A DNA stretch of 64,000 nt from NCBI RefSeq assembly GCF_037042905.1, contig NC_087253.1, forward strand, positions 18,751,501 through 18,815,500, in the 5' to 3' direction. Position 1 is the stretch's first letter, and each line of letters starts with the position of its first letter. Below are positions 8,498 through 23,185 of this stretch, piece after piece. The DNA comes from Lytechinus pictus. Its lineage: Eukaryota > Echinodermata > Echinoidea > Temnopleuroida > Toxopneustidae. The notes under the pieces are model-generated. The model ran no database searches and was not told the DNA's origin. It saw nothing but the letters and a program-made list of their open reading frames with translations. Position numbers and translations under genes: made by a program.

Positions 8498-11400
8498 CTG
8501 CTGTTGTTGTAACTGGTGTCGGTGTTGGTTCAATTACTGTTGTTGATATAGGTGTTGTCATCGGAGTAGTTGATGCCATGGTTGTCATACTAGGTGTCGA
8601 CGATGGTTCCGTTGTTGCTGCTGTTGTTGTTGGTTCCACTACAGTTGTTGTTGAAGTAATAGGGGTTGTCATTGGATCTATTGATGATGTTGCTGTCGTC
8701 AGTAGGGTTGGACTGGATGAAGCCATTGATGTTGTCTCAGTAGTTGAAATAGCAGATGAATATGATGTTGATTCAATGGAATAGGTGGAAGTTTGTACTA
8801 CTGACGTAGCTTCAGTGCTTGACATTAAAGAAGGTGTCGTTGATGTTGTTTCAATTGTTGAAGTGATAGATGGTGTCATTGATGATGTCCCTAAGGTAGA
8901 AGTAATAGATGGTGTGATTGATGTTGTTTCAATGTATGAAGTAATAGTTGGGGTCATTGATGATGACCCGAAGGATGAAGTGATAGATGGTACCATTGAT
9001 GATGACCCTAAGGATGAAGTGATAGATGGTGTCATTGATGTTGTTTCAATGTATGAAGTGATATATGGTATCATTGATGATGACCCTACGGATGAAGTGG
9101 TAGATGGTGTCATTGATGATGACCCTAGAGATGAAGTGATAGATGGTATCATTGATGATGACCCTAAGGATGAAGTGATAGATGGTATCATTGATGATGA
9201 CCCTAAGGATGAAGTGGTAGATGGTGTCATTGATGATGACCCTAAGGTTGAAGTAATATATGGTGTCATTGATGTTGTTTCAATGTATGAAGTGATCATT
9301 GAGGATGACACTTGAGATGAAATAACAGATTGTGTCATTGATGATGATCCCAAGGATGAGGTAATAGATGATGGGATCGATGTTGTTTCAATGTATGAAG
9401 TAAAAGATGGGGTCATTGATGATGACCCTAAGGATGAAGTGATAGATGGTATCATTGATGATGACCCTAAGGATGAAGTGATAGATGGTGTCATTGATGT
9501 TGTTTCAGTGTATGAAGTGATAGATGGTATCATTGATGATGACCCTAAGGATAAAGTGATAGATGGTGTCATTGATGATGACCCTAAGATTGAAGTAATA
9601 GATGGTGGGATTGATGTTGTTTCAATGTATGAAGTAAAAGATGGTGTGATTGATGATGACTCCAAGGATGAAGTGATAGACGGTGTCATTGATGATGGCC
9701 CTAAGGATGAAGTGATAGATGGTGTCATTGATGATGACCCCAAGGATGAAGTGATAGATGGTGTCATTGATGATGACCCTAAGGTTGAAGTGATAGATGG
9801 TGTCATTGATGATGACCCTAAGATTGAAGTAATAGATGGTGGGATTGATGTTGTTTCAATGTATGAAGTAAAAGATGGTGTGATTGATGATGACCCCAAG
9901 GATGAAGTGATAGATGATGTCATTGATGATGGCCCTAAGGATGAAATGATGGATGGTGCCATTGATGATGACCCCAAGGATGAAGTGATAGATGGTGTCA
10001 TTGATGATGACCCTAAGGTTGAAGTACTAGATGGTGTCATTGATGATGACCCCAAGAATGAAGTGCTAGATGTTGTCATTGATGACGACCCCAATAATGA
10101 AGTGATAGATGGTGTCATTGATGATGACCCTAAGGTTGAAGTACTAGATGGTGTCATTGATGATGACCCTAAGGTTGAAGTAATAGATGGTGTGATTGAT
10201 GCTGTTTCAATGTATGAAGTGATAGATGGTATCATTGATGATGACCCCAAGGATGAAGTGATAGATGGTGTCATTGATGATGAACCTAGAGATGAAGTGA
10301 TAGATGGTATCATTGATGTTGTTTCAGTTATTGAACTTGTAGATGTCATTAAATTTGTTTCAGTCATTGAGGTTGTAGATGGTATTATTGATGTTGTCTC
10401 AGTAATTGAAGTAGTAGATGCTGTCATTGAAGTTGTCTCAGTAATTGACGAAGTAGATTGTGTCATTGAAGATGTTTCAGTCATTGAAGTTGCAGATGGT
10501 GTCATTGAAGTTGATTCAGTTATTGAACTTGTAGATGTCATTAAATTTGTTTCAGTCATTGAGGTTGTAGATGGTATTATTGATGTTGTCTCAGTAATTG
10601 AAGTAGTAGATGCTGTCATTGAAGTTGTCTCAGTAATTGACGAAGTAGATTGTGTCATTGAAGATGTTTCAGTAATTGAAGTTGAAGTTGAAATTGAAGT
10701 TGTTGAAGGTATTATAGACGATGTTGCACTAATTGAATTTGTAGAAGGTGTTATAGACGTTGTCTCAGTCATTGAAGTTGTAGATGGTGTGATTGATGTT
10801 GTATCAGTGATTGTTGTCATTGATGACGACCCCAAGAATGAAGTGATAGATGGTGTCATTGATGATGACCCTAAGGTTGACGTACTAGATGGTGTCATTG
10901 ATGATGACCCTAGAGATGAGGAGATAGATGGTGTCATTGAAGATGACTCTAAGGATGAAGTGATCGATGGTGTCATTGATGATGACCCCAAGAATGAAGT
11001 GCTAGATGTTGTCATTGATGATGAACCTAGAGATGAAGTGATAGATGGTATCATTGATGTTGTTTCAGTTATTGAACTTGTAGATGTCATTAAATTTGTT
11101 TCAGTCATTGAGGTTGTAGATGGTATTATTGATGTTGTCTCAGTAATTGAAGTAGTAGATGCTGTCATTGAAGTTGTCTCAGTAATTGACGAAGTAGATT
11201 GTGTCATTGAAGATGTTTCAGTCATTGAAGTTGCAGATGGTGTCATTGAAGTTGATTCAGTTATTGAACTTGTAGATGTCATTAAATTTGTTTCAGTCAT
11301 TGAGGTTGTAGATGGTATTATTGATGTTGTCTCAGTAATTGAAGTAGTAGATGCTGTCATTGAAGTTGTCTCAGTAATTGACGAAGTAGATTGTGTCATT

Positions 11401-14400
11401 GAAGATGTTTCAGTAATTGAAGTTGAAGTTGAAATTGAAGTTGTTGAAGGTATTATAGACGATGTTGCACTAATTGAATTTGTAGAAGGTGTTATAGACG
11501 TTGTCTCAGTCATTGAAGTTGTAGATGGTGTGATTGATGTTGTATCAGTGATTGTTGTCATTGATGACGACCCCAAGAATGAAGTGATAGATGGTGTCAT
11601 TGATGATGACCCTAAGGTTGACGTACTAGATGGTGTCATTGATGATGACCCTAGAGATGAGGAGATAGATGGTGTCATTGAAGATGACTCTAAGGATGAA
11701 GTGATCGATGGTGTCATTGATGATGACCCGAAGAATGAAGTGCTAGATGTTGTCATTGATGACGACCCCAATAATGAAGTGATAGATGGTGTCATTGATG
11801 ATGACCCTAAGGTTGAAGTACTAGATGGTGTCATTGATGATGACCCTAAGGTTGAAGTAATAGATGGTGTGATTGATGCTGTTTCAATGTATGAAGTGAT
11901 AGATGGTATCATTGATGATGACCCCAAGGATGAAGTGATAGATGGTGTCATTGATGATGAACCTAGAGATGAAGTGATAGATGGTATCATTGATGTTGTT
12001 TCAGTTATTGAACTTGTAGATGTCATTAAATTTGTTTCAGTCATTGAGGTTGTAGATGGTATTATTGATGTTGTCTCAGTAATTGAAGTAGTAGATGCTG
12101 TCATTGAAGTTGTCTCAGTAATTGACGAAGTAGATTGTGTCATTGAAGATGTTTCAGTCATTGAAGTTGCAGATGGTGTCATTGAAGTTGATTCAGTTAT
12201 TGAACTTGTAGATGTCATTAAATTTGTTTCAGTCATTGAGGTTGTAGATGGTATTATTGATGTTGTCTCAGTAATTGAAGTAGTAGATGCTGTCATTGAA
12301 GTTGTCTCAGTAATTGACGAAGTAGATTGTGTCATTGAAGATGTTTCAGTAATTGAAGTTGAAGTTGAAATTGAAGTTGTTGAAGGTATTATAGACGATG
12401 TTGCACTAATTGAATTTGTAGAAGGTGTTATAGACGTTGTCTCAGTCATTGAAGTTGTAGATGGTGTGATTGATGTTGTATCAGTGATTGTTGTCATTGA
12501 TGACGACCCCAAGAATGAAGTGATAGATGGTGTCATTGATGATGACCCTAAGGTTGACGTACTAGATGGTGTCATTGATGATGACCCTAGAGATGAGGAG
12601 ATAGATGGTGTCATTGAAGATGACTCTAATGATGAAGTGATCGATGGTGTCATTGATGATGACCCCAAGAATGAAGTGCTAGATGTTGTCATTGATGACG
12701 ACCCCAATAATGAAGTGATAGATGGTGTCATTGATGATGACCCTAAGGTTGAAGTACTAGATGGTGTCATTGATGATGACCCTAAGGTTGAAGTAATAGA
12801 TGGTGTGATTGATGCTGTTTCAATGTATGAAGTGATAGATGGTATCATTGATGATGACCCCAAGGATGAAGTGATAGATGGTGTCATTGATGATGAACCT
12901 AGAGATGAAGTGATAGATGGTATCATTGATGTTGTTTCAGTTATTGAACTTGTAGATGTCATTAAATTTGTTTCAGTCATTGAGGTTGTAGATGGTATTA
13001 TTGATGTTGTCTCAGTAATTGAAGTAGTAGATGCTGTCATTGAAGTTGTCTCAGTAATTGACGAAGTAGATTGTGTCATTGAAGATGTTTCAGTCATTGA
13101 AGTTGCAGATGGTGTCATTGAAGTTGATTCAGTTATTGAACTTGTAGATGTCATTAAATTTGTTTCAGTCATTGAGGTTGTAGATGGTATTATTGATGTT
13201 GTCTCAGTAATTGAAGTAGTAGATGCTGTCATTGAAGTTGTCTCAGTAATTGACGAAGTAGATTGTGTCATTGAAGATGTTTCAGTAATTGAAGTTGAAG
13301 TTAAAATTGAAGTTGTTGAAGGTATTATAGACGATGTTGCACTAATTGAATTTGTAGAAGGTGTTATAGACGTTGTCTCAGTCATTGAAGTTGTAGATGG
13401 TGTGATTGATGTTGTATCAGTGATTGTTGTCATTGATGACGACCCCAAGAATGAAGTGATAGATGGTGTCATTGATGATGACCCTAAGGTTGACGTACTA
13501 GATGGTGTCATTGATGATGACCCTAGAGATGAGTAGATAGATGGTGTCATTGAAGATGACTCTAAGGATGAAGTGATCGATGGTGTCATTGATGATGACC
13601 CCAAGAATGAAGTGCTAGATGTTGTCATTGATGACGACCCCAATAATGAAGTGATAGATGGTGTCATTGATGATGACCCTAAGGTTGAAGTACTAGATGG
13701 TGTCATTGATGATGACCCTAAGGTTGAAGTAATAGATGGTGTGATTGATGCTGTTTCAATGTATGAAGTGATAGATGGTATCATTGATGATGACCCCAAG
13801 GATGAAGTGATAGATGGTGTCATTGATGATGAACCTAGAGATGAAGTGATAGATGGTATCATTGATGTTGTTTCAGTTATTGAACTTGTAGATGTCATTA
13901 AATTTGTTTCAGTCATTGAGGTTGTAGATGGTATTATTGATGTTGTCTCAGTAATTGAAGTAGTAGATGCTGTCATTGAAGTTGTCTCAGTAATTGACGA
14001 AGTAGATTGTGTCATTGAAGATGTTTCAGTCATTGAAGTTGCAGATGGTGTCATTGAAGTTGATTCAGTTATTGAACTTGTAGATGTCATTAAATTTGTT
14101 TCAGTCATTGAGGTTGTAGATGGTATTATTGATGTTGTCTCAGTAATTGAAGTAGTAGATGCTGTCATTGAAGTTGTCTCAGTAATTGACGAAGTAGATT
14201 GTGTCATTGAAGATGTTTCAGTAATTGAAGTTGAAGTTGAAATTGAAGTTGTTGAAGGTATTATAGACGATGTTGCACTAATTGAATTTGTAGAAGGTGT
14301 TATAGACGTTGTCTCAGTCATTGAAGTTGTAGATGGTGTGATTGATGTTGTATCAGTGATTGTTGTCATTGATGACGACCCCAAGAATGAAGTGATAGAT

Positions 14401-17400
14401 GGTGTCATTGATGATGACCCTAGAGATGAGGAGATAGATGGTGTCATTGAAGATGACTCTAAGGATGAAGTGATCGATGGTGTCATTGATGATGACCCCA
14501 AGAATGAAGTGCTAGATGTTGTCATTGATGACGACCCCAATAATGAAGTGATAGATGGTGTCATTGATGATGACCCTAAGGTTGAAGTACTAGATGGTGT
14601 CATTGATGATGACCCTAAGGTTGAAGTAATAGATGGTGTGATTGATGCTGTTTCAATGTATGAAGTGATAGATGGTATCATTGATGATGACCCCAAGGAT
14701 GAAGTGATAGATGGTGTCATTGATGATGAACCTAGAGATGAAGTGATAGATGGTATCATTGATGTTGTTTCAGTTATTGAACTTGTAGATGTCATTAAAT
14801 TTGTTTCAGTCATTGAGGTTGTAGATGGTATTATTGATGTTGTCTCAGTAATTGAAGTAGTAGATGGTGTGATTGATGCTGTTTCAATGTATGAAGTGAT
14901 AGATGGTATCATTGATGATGACCCCAAGGATGAAGTGATAGATTGTGTCATTGAAGATGTTTCAGTCATTGAAGTTGCAGATGGTGTCATTGAAGTTGAT
15001 TCAGTTATTGAACTTGTAGATGTCATTAAATTTGTTTCAGTCATTGAGGTTGTAGATGGTATTATTGATGTTGTCTCAGTAATTGAAGTAGTAGATGCTG
15101 TCATTGAAGTTGTCTCAGTAATTGACGAAGTAGATTGTGTCATTGAAGATGTTTCAGTAATTGAAGTTGAAGTTGAAATTGAAGTTGTTGAAGGTATTAT
15201 AGACGATGTTGCACTAATTGAATTTGTAGAAGGTGTTATAGACGTTGTCTCAGTCATTGAAGTTGTAGATGGTGTGATTGATGTTGTATCAGTGATTGTT
15301 GTCATTGATGACGACCCCAAGAATGAAGTGATAGATGATGTCATTGATGATGACCCTAAGGTTGACGTACTAGATGGTGTCATTGATGATGACCCTAGAG
15401 ATGAGGAGATAGATGGTGTCATTGAAGATGACTCTAAGGATGAAGTGATCGATGGTGTCATTGATGATGACCCCAAGAATGAAGTGCTAGATGTTGTCAT
15501 TGATGATGAACCTAGAGATGAAGTGATAGATGGTATCATTGATGTTGTTTCAGTTATTGAACTTGTAGATGTCATTAAATTTGTTTCAGTCATTGAGGTT
15601 GTAGATGGTATTATTGATGTTGTCTCAGTAATTGAAGTAGTAGATGGTGTGATTGATGCTGTTTCAATGTATGAAGTGATAGATGGTATCATTGATGATG
15701 ACCCCAAGGATGAAGTGATAGATTGTGTCATTGAAGATGTTTCAGTCATTGAAGTTGCAGATGGTGTCATTGAAGTTGATTCAGTTATTGAACTTGTAGA
15801 TGTCATTAAATTTGTTTCAGTCATTGAGGTTGTAGATGGTATTATTGATGTTGTCTCAGTAATTGAAGTAGTAGATGCTGTCATTGAAGTTGTCTCAGTA
15901 ATTGACGAAGTAGATTGTGTCATTGAAGATGTTTCAGTAATTGAAGTTGAAGTTGAAATTGAAGTTGTTGAAGGTATTATAGACGATGTTGCACTAATTG
16001 AATTTGTAGAAGGTGTTATAGACGTTGTCTCAGTCATTGAAGTTGTAGATGGTGTGATTGATGTTGTATCAGTGATTGTTGTCATTGATGACGACCCCAA
16101 GAATGAAGTGATAGATGGTGTCATTGATGATGACCCTAAGGTTGACGTACTAGATGGTGTCATTGATGATGACCCTAGAGATGAGGAGATAGATGGTGTC
16201 ATTGAAGATGACTCTAAGGATGAAGTGATCGATGGTGTCATTGATGATGACCCCAAGAATGAAGTGCTAGATGTTGTCATTGATGATGAACCTAGAGATG
16301 AAGTGATAGATGGTATCATTGATGTTGTTTCAGTTATTGAACTTGTAGATGTCATTAAATTTGTTTCAGTCATTGAGGTTGTAGATGGTATTATTGATGT
16401 TGTCTCAGTAATTGAAGTAGTAGATGCTGTCATTGAAGTTGTCTCAGTAATTGACGAAGTAGATTGTGTCATTGAAGATGTTTCAGTCATTGAAGTTGCA
16501 GATGGTGTCATTGAAGTTGATTCAGTTATTGAACTTGTAGATGTCATTAAATTTGTTTCAGTCATTGAGGTTGTAGATGGTATTATTGATGTTGTCTCAG
16601 TAATTGAAGTAGTAGATGCTGTCATTGAAGTTGTCTCAGTAATTGACGAAGTAGATTGTGTCATTGAAGATGTTTCAGTAATTGAAGTTGAAGTTGAAAT
16701 TGAAGTTGTTGAAGGTATTATAGACGATGTTGCACTAATTGAATTTGTAGAAGGTGTTATAGACGTTGTCTCAGTCATTGAAGTTGTAGATGGTGTGATT
16801 GATGTTGTATCAGTGATTGTTGTCATTGATGACGACCCCAAAAATGAAGTGATAGATGGTGTCATTGATGATGACCCTAAGGTTGACGTACTAGATGGTG
16901 TCATTGATGATGACCCTAGAGATGAGGAGATAGATGGTGTCATTGAAGATGACTCTAAGGATGAAGTGATCGATGGTGTCATTGATGATGACCCGAAGAA
17001 TGAAGTGCTAGATGTTGTCATTGATGACGACCCCAATAATGAAGTGATAGATGGTGTCATTGATGATGACCCTAAGGTTGAAGTACTAGATGGTGTCATT
17101 GATGATGACCCTAAGGTTGAAGTAATAGATGGTGTGATTGATGCTGTTTCAATGTATGAAGTGATAGATGGTATCATTGATGATGACCCCAAGGATGAAG
17201 TGATAGATGGTGTCATTGATGATGAACCTAGAGATGAAGTGATAGATGGTATCATTGATGTTGTTTCAGTTATTGAACTTGTAGATGTCATTAAATTTGT
17301 TTCAGTCATTGAGGTTGTAGATGGTATTATTGATGTTGTCTCAGTAATTGAAGTAGTAGATGCTGTCATTGAAGTTGTCTCAGTAATTGACGAAGTAGAT

Positions 17401-20400
17401 TGTGTCATTGAAGATGTTTCAGTCATTGAAGTTGCAGATGGTGTCATTGAAGTTGATTCAGTTATTGAACTTGTAGATGTCATTAAATTTGTTTCAGTCA
17501 TTGAGGTTGTAGATGGTATTATTGATGTTGTCTCAGTAATTGAAGTAGTAGATGCTGTCATTGAAGTTGTCTCAGTAATTGACGAAGTAGATTGTGTCAT
17601 TGAAGATGTTTCAGTAATTGAAGTTGAAGTTGAAATTGAAGTTGTTGAAGGTATTATAGACGATGTTGCACTAATTGAATTTGTAGAAGGTGTTATAGAC
17701 GTTGTCTCAGTCATTGAAGTTGTAGATGGTGTGATTGATGTTGTATCAGTGATTGTTGTCATTGATGACGACCCCAAGAATGAAGTGATAGATGGTGTCA
17801 TTGATGATGACCCTAAGGTTGACGTACTAGATGGTGTCATTGATGATGACCCTAGAGATGAGTAGATAGATGGTGTCATTGAAGATGACTCTAAGGATGA
17901 AGTGATCGATGGTGTCATTGATGATGACCCTAAGGTTGACGTACTAGATGGTGTCATTGATGATGACCCTAGAGATGAGGAGATAGATGGTGTCATTGAA
18001 GATGACTCTAAGGATGAAGTGATCGATGGTGTCATTGATGATGACCCCAAGAATGAAGTGCTAGATGTTGTCATTGATGATGAACCTAGAGATGAAGTGA
18101 TAGATGGTATCATTGATGTTGTTTCAGTTATTGAACTTGTAGATGTCATTAAATTTGTTTCAGTCATTGAGGTTGTAGATGGTATTATTGATGTTGTCTC
18201 AGTAATTGAAGTAGTAGATGCTGTCATTGAAGTTGTCTCAGTAATTGACGAAGTAGATTGTGTCATTGAAGATGTTTCAGTCATTGAAGTTGCAGATGGT
18301 GTCATTGAAGTTGATTCAGTTATTGAACTTGTAGATGTCATTAAATTTGTTTCAGTCATTGAGGTTGTAGATGGTATTATTGATGTTGTCTCAGTAATTG
18401 AAGTAGTAGATGCTGTCATTGAAGTTGTCTCAGTAATTGACGAAGTAGATTGTGTCATTGAAGATGTTTCAGTAATTGAAGTTGAAGTTGAAATTGAAGT
18501 TGTTGAAGGTATTATAGACGATGTTGCACTAATTGAATTTGTAGAAGGTGTTATAGACGTTGTCTCAGTCATTGAAGTTGTAGATGGTGTGATTGATGTT
18601 GTATCAGTGATTGTTGTCATTGATGACGACCCCAAAAATGAAGTGATAGATGGTGTCATTGATGATGACCCTAAGGTTGACGTACTAGATGGTGTCATTG
18701 ATGATGACCCTAGAGATGAGGAGATAGATGGTGTCATTGAAGATGACTCTAAGGATGAAGTGATCGATGGTGTCATTGATGATGACCCGAAGAATGAAGT
18801 GCTAGATGTTGTCATTGATGACGACCCCAATAATGAAGTGATAGATGGTGTCATTGATGATGACCCTAAGGTTGAAGTACTAGATGGTGTCATTGATGAT
18901 GACCCTAAGGTTGAAGTAATAGATGGTGTGATTGATGCTGTTTCAATGTATGAAGTGATAGATGGTATCATTGATGATGACCCCAAGGATGAAGTGATAG
19001 ATGGTGTCATTGATGATGAACCTAGAGATGAAGTGATAGATGGTATCATTGATGTTGTTTCAGTTATTGAACTTGTAGATGTCATTAAATTTGTTTCAGT
19101 CATTGAGGTTGTAGATGGTATTATTGATGTTGTCTCAGTAATTGAAGTAGTAGATGCTGTCATTGAAGTTGTCTCAGTAATTGACGAAGTAGATTGTGTC
19201 ATTGAAGATGTTTCAGTCATTGAAGTTGCAGATGGTGTCATTGAAGTTGATTCAGTTATTGAACTTGTAGATGTCATTAAATTTGTTTCAGTCATTGAGG
19301 TTGTAGATGGTATTATTGATGTTGTCTCAGTAATTGAAGTAGTAGATGCTGTCATTGAAGTTGTCTCAGTAATTGACGAAGTAGATTGTGTCATTGAAGA
19401 TGTTTCAGTAATTGAAGTTGAAGTTGAAATTGAAGTTGTTGAAGGTATTATAGACGATGTTGCACTAATTGAATTTGTAGAAGGTGTTATAGACGTTGTC
19501 TCAGTCATTGAAGTTGTAGATGGTGTGATTGATGTTGTATCAGTGATTGTTGTCATTGATGACGACCCCAAGAATGAAGTGATAGATGGTGTCATTGATG
19601 ATGACCCTAAGGTTGACGTACTAGATGGTGTCATTGATGATGACCCTAGAGATGAGTAGATAGATGGTGTCATTGAAGATGACTCTAAGGATGAAGTGAT
19701 CGATGGTGTCATTGATGATGACCCCAAGAATGAAGTGCTAGATGTTGTCATTGATGACGACCCCAATAATGAAGTGATAGATGGTGTCATTGATGATGAC
19801 CCTAAGGTTGAAGTACTAGATGGTGTCATTGATGATGACCCTAAGGTTGAAGTAATAGATGGTGTGATTGATGCTGTTTCAATGTATGAAGTGATAGATG
19901 GTATCATTGATGATGACCCCAAGGATGAAGTGATAGATGGTGTCATTGATGATGAACCTAGAGATGAAGTGATAGATGGTATCATTGATGTTGTTTCAGT
20001 TATTGAACTTGTAGATGTCATTAAATTTGTTTCAGTCATTGAGGTTGTAGATGGTATTATTGATGTTGTCTCAGTAATTGAAGTAGTAGATGCTGTCATT
20101 GAAGTTGTCTCAGTAATTGACGAAGTAGATTGTGTCATTGAAGATGTTTCAGTCATTGAAGTTGCAGATGGTGTCATTGAAGTTGATTCAGTTATTGAAC
20201 TTGTAGATGTCATTAAATTTGTTTCAGTCATTGAGGTTGTAGATGGTATTATTGATGTTGTCTCAGTAATTGAAGTAGTAGATGCTGTCATTGAAGTTGT
20301 CTCAGTAATTGACGAAGTAGATTGTGTCATTGAAGATGTTTCAGTAATTGAAGTTGAAGTTGAAATTGAAGTTGTTGAAGGTATTATAGACGATGTTGCA

Positions 20401-23185
20401 CTAATTGAATTTGTAGAAGGTGTTATAGACGTTGTCTCAGTCATTGAAGTTGTAGATGGTGTGATTGATGTTGTATCAGTGATTGTTGTCATTGATGACG
20501 ACCCCAAGAATGAAGTGATAGATGGTGTCATTGATGATGACCCTAGAGATGAGGAGATAGATGGTGTCATTGAAGATGACTCTAAGGATGAAGTGATCGA
20601 TGGTGTCATTGATGATGACCCCAAGAATGAAGTGCTAGATGTTGTCATTGATGACGACCCCAATAATGAAGTGATAGATGGTGTCATTGATGATGACCCT
20701 AAGGTTGAAGTACTAGATGGTGTCATTGATGATGACCCTAAGGTTGAAGTAATAGATGGTGTGATTGATGCTGTTTCAATGTATGAAGTGATAGATGGTA
20801 TCATTGATGATGACCCCAAGGATGAAGTGATAGATGGTGTCATTGATGATGAACCTAGAGATGAAGTGATAGATGGTATCATTGATGTTGTTTCAGTTAT
20901 TGAACTTGTAGATGTCATTAAATTTGTTTCAGTCATTGAGGTTGTAGATGGTATTATTGATGTTGTCTCAGTAATTGAAGTAGTAGATGCTGTCATTGAA
21001 GTTGTCTCAGTAATTGACGAAGTAGATTGTGTCATTGAAGATGTTTCAGTCATTGAAGTTGAAGATGGTGTCATTGAAGTTGATTCAGTTATTGAACTTG
21101 TAGATGTCATTAAATTTGTTTCAGTCATTGAGGTTGTAGATGGTATTATTGATGTTGTCTCAGTAATTGAAGTAGTAGATGCTGTCATTGAAGATGTTTC
21201 AGTAATTGAAGTTGAAGTTGAAATTGAAGTTGTTGAAGGTATTATAGACGATGTTGCACTAATTGAATTTGTAGAAGGTGTTATAGACGTTGTCTCAGTC
21301 ATTGAAGTTGTAGATGGTGTGATTGATGTTGTATCAGTGATTGTTGTCATTGATGACGACCCCAAGAATGAAGTGATAGATGGTGTCATTGATGATGACC
21401 CTAAGGTTGACGTACTAGATGGTGTCATTGATGATGACCCTAGAGATGAGGAGATAGATGGTGTCATTGAAGATGACTCTAAGGATGAAGTGATCGATGG
21501 TGTCATTGATGATGACCCTAAGGATGAAGTGATAGATGGTGTCATTGATGATGACCCCAAGGATGAGGTGATAGATGGCATCATTGATGATGACCCTAGA
21601 GATGAGGAGATAGATGGTATCATTGATGATGAATATAAGGATGAAGTGATATATGGTGTCATTGATGATGACCCTAGAGATGAGGAGATAGATGGTGTCA
21701 TTGATGATGACCCTAAGGTTGAAGTAATAGATGGTGGGATTGATGTTGTTTCAATGTATGAAGTAAAAGATGGTGTGATTGATGATGGCCCTAAGGATGA
21801 AATGATGGATGGTGCCATTGATGATGACCCCAAGGATAAAGTGATAGATGGTGTCATTGATGATGAACCTAGAGATGAAGTGATAGATGGTGTCATTGAT
21901 GATGACCCTAAGATTGAAGTAATAGATGATGGGATTGATGTTGTTTCAATGTATGAAGTAAAAGATGGTGTGATTGATGATGACCCCAAGGATGAAGTGA
22001 TAGATGGTGTCATTGATGATGGCCCTAAGGATGAAATGATGGATGGTGCCATTGATGATGACCCCAAGGATGAAGTGATAGATGGTGTCATTGATGATGA
22101 CCCTAAGGTTGAAGTACTAGATGGTGTCATTGATGATGACCCCAAGAATGAAGTGCTAGATGTTGTCATTGATGACGACCCCAATAATGAAGTGATAGAT
22201 GGTGTCATTGATGATGACCCTAAGGTTGAAGTACTAGATGGTGTCATTGATGATGACCCTAAGGTTGAAGTAATAGATGGTGTGATTGATGCTGTTTCAA
22301 TGTATGAAGTGATAGATGGTATCATTGATGATGACCCCAAGGATGAAGTGATAGATGGTGTCATTGATGATGAACCTAGAGATGAAGTGATAGATGGTAT
22401 CATTGATGTTGTTTCAGTTATTGAACTTGTAGATGTCATTAAATTTGTTTCAGTCATTGAGGTTGTAGATGGTATTATTGATGTTGTCTCAGTAATTGAA
22501 GTAGTAGATGCTGTCATTGAAGTTGTCTCAGTAATTGACGAAGTAGATTGTGTCATTGAAGATGTTTCAATCATTGAAGTTGCAGATGGTGTCATTGAAG
22601 TTGATTCAGTTATTGAACTTGTAGATGTCATTAAATTTGTTTCAGTCATTGAGGTTGTAGATGGTATTATTGATGTTGTCTCAGTAATTGAAGTAGTAGA
22701 TGCTGTCATTGAAGTTGTCTCAGTAATTGACGAAGTAGATTGTGTCATTGAAGATGTTTCAGTAATTGAAGTTGAAGATAGTGTCATTGACGTTGTTGAA
22801 GGTATTATAGACGATGTTGCACTAATTGAATTTGTAGAAGGTGTTATAGACGTTGTCTCAGTCATTGAAGTTGTAGATGGTGTGATTGATGTTGTATCAG
22901 TGATTGAATTTGCAGACGATGTTATCGATGCTGATTCAGAGGAGGAGGAAACAAATGACATCATTGATGATGTCACTGTAGTCGAAGATGTAGATGTTGC
23001 TACTGAGGTGGCAGACGGTGTCATTGATGTCGTGGTTGCCGTAGCAGTTTGCGTTAAAGTATCGGTTGTCACCATGAAAGATGATATTGGCGTAGCAGTT
23101 GATGATATGCTAGTTGAGGTCGCTGAAGATGCTGCAGCTGTCGCTGTGGTAGATGACGTTGGCATTAGGGTTGTTGCCGTAGTTT
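8498..23185 (-). CDS. NIDO-mucin gene, exon 2: giant Ser/Thr-rich tandem-repeat exon (14,688 bp)
   Basis: This single exon codes residues 28-4924 of a secreted or surface mucin-like protein, probably a heavily O-glycosylated rod. The chosen limits are acceptor CCAACATAG (ends 23186) and donor GCAG|GTATGA (8498/8497). Both are phase 1, so the exon is a symmetric 1-1 module of 3 x 4896 bases, usual for extracellular proteins. The open frame runs on to a stop near 8457 inside the intron, so it is not the true end. The sequence is almost all S, T, P, M, I, L, G and E, with no cysteine before the donor. The basic unit is 13 residues, in two flavours: SMTPSITSSLGSS-like and ITETTSMTASTTS-like. About residues 28-125 are a less regular S/T/A-rich lead-in, and the last 100 or so before the donor (ESTS, TTPI, TTTVV words) are also non-periodic. 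The opposite strand is also open for long stretches but has no domain, splice or start support. A repeat this long could be miscounted in assembly. Confidence 0.93.
10330..22916 (-). repeat. higher-order tandem repeat array, 39-bp unit, 936-bp (24-unit) super-unit
   Basis: I used the marker GTTGCACTAATTGAATTTGT (plus strand), which occurs once per super-unit. It starts at 10723, 11464, 12400, 13336, 14272, 15208, 15988, 16729, 17665, 18523, 19459, 20395, 21253 and 22816. Spacings are 741, 936 (four times), 780, 741, 936, 858, 936, 936, 858 and 1563. All but the last are exact multiples of 39 bp (19, 24, 20 or 22 units); the last is 40 units plus 3 bp. Neighbouring copies are nearly identical, with only scattered single-base changes, which points to recent unequal exchange or conversion. 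The flanks 8780-10330 and 21500-22370 carry simpler 39-bp repeats of the SLGSS flavour. Confidence 0.95.

Noticed and set aside
8498-23185. CRISPR array or satellite DNA
   Set aside because: The period is 39 bp with no spacer/repeat alternation, the register keeps a coding frame for 4,896 codons, and splice sites flank it.
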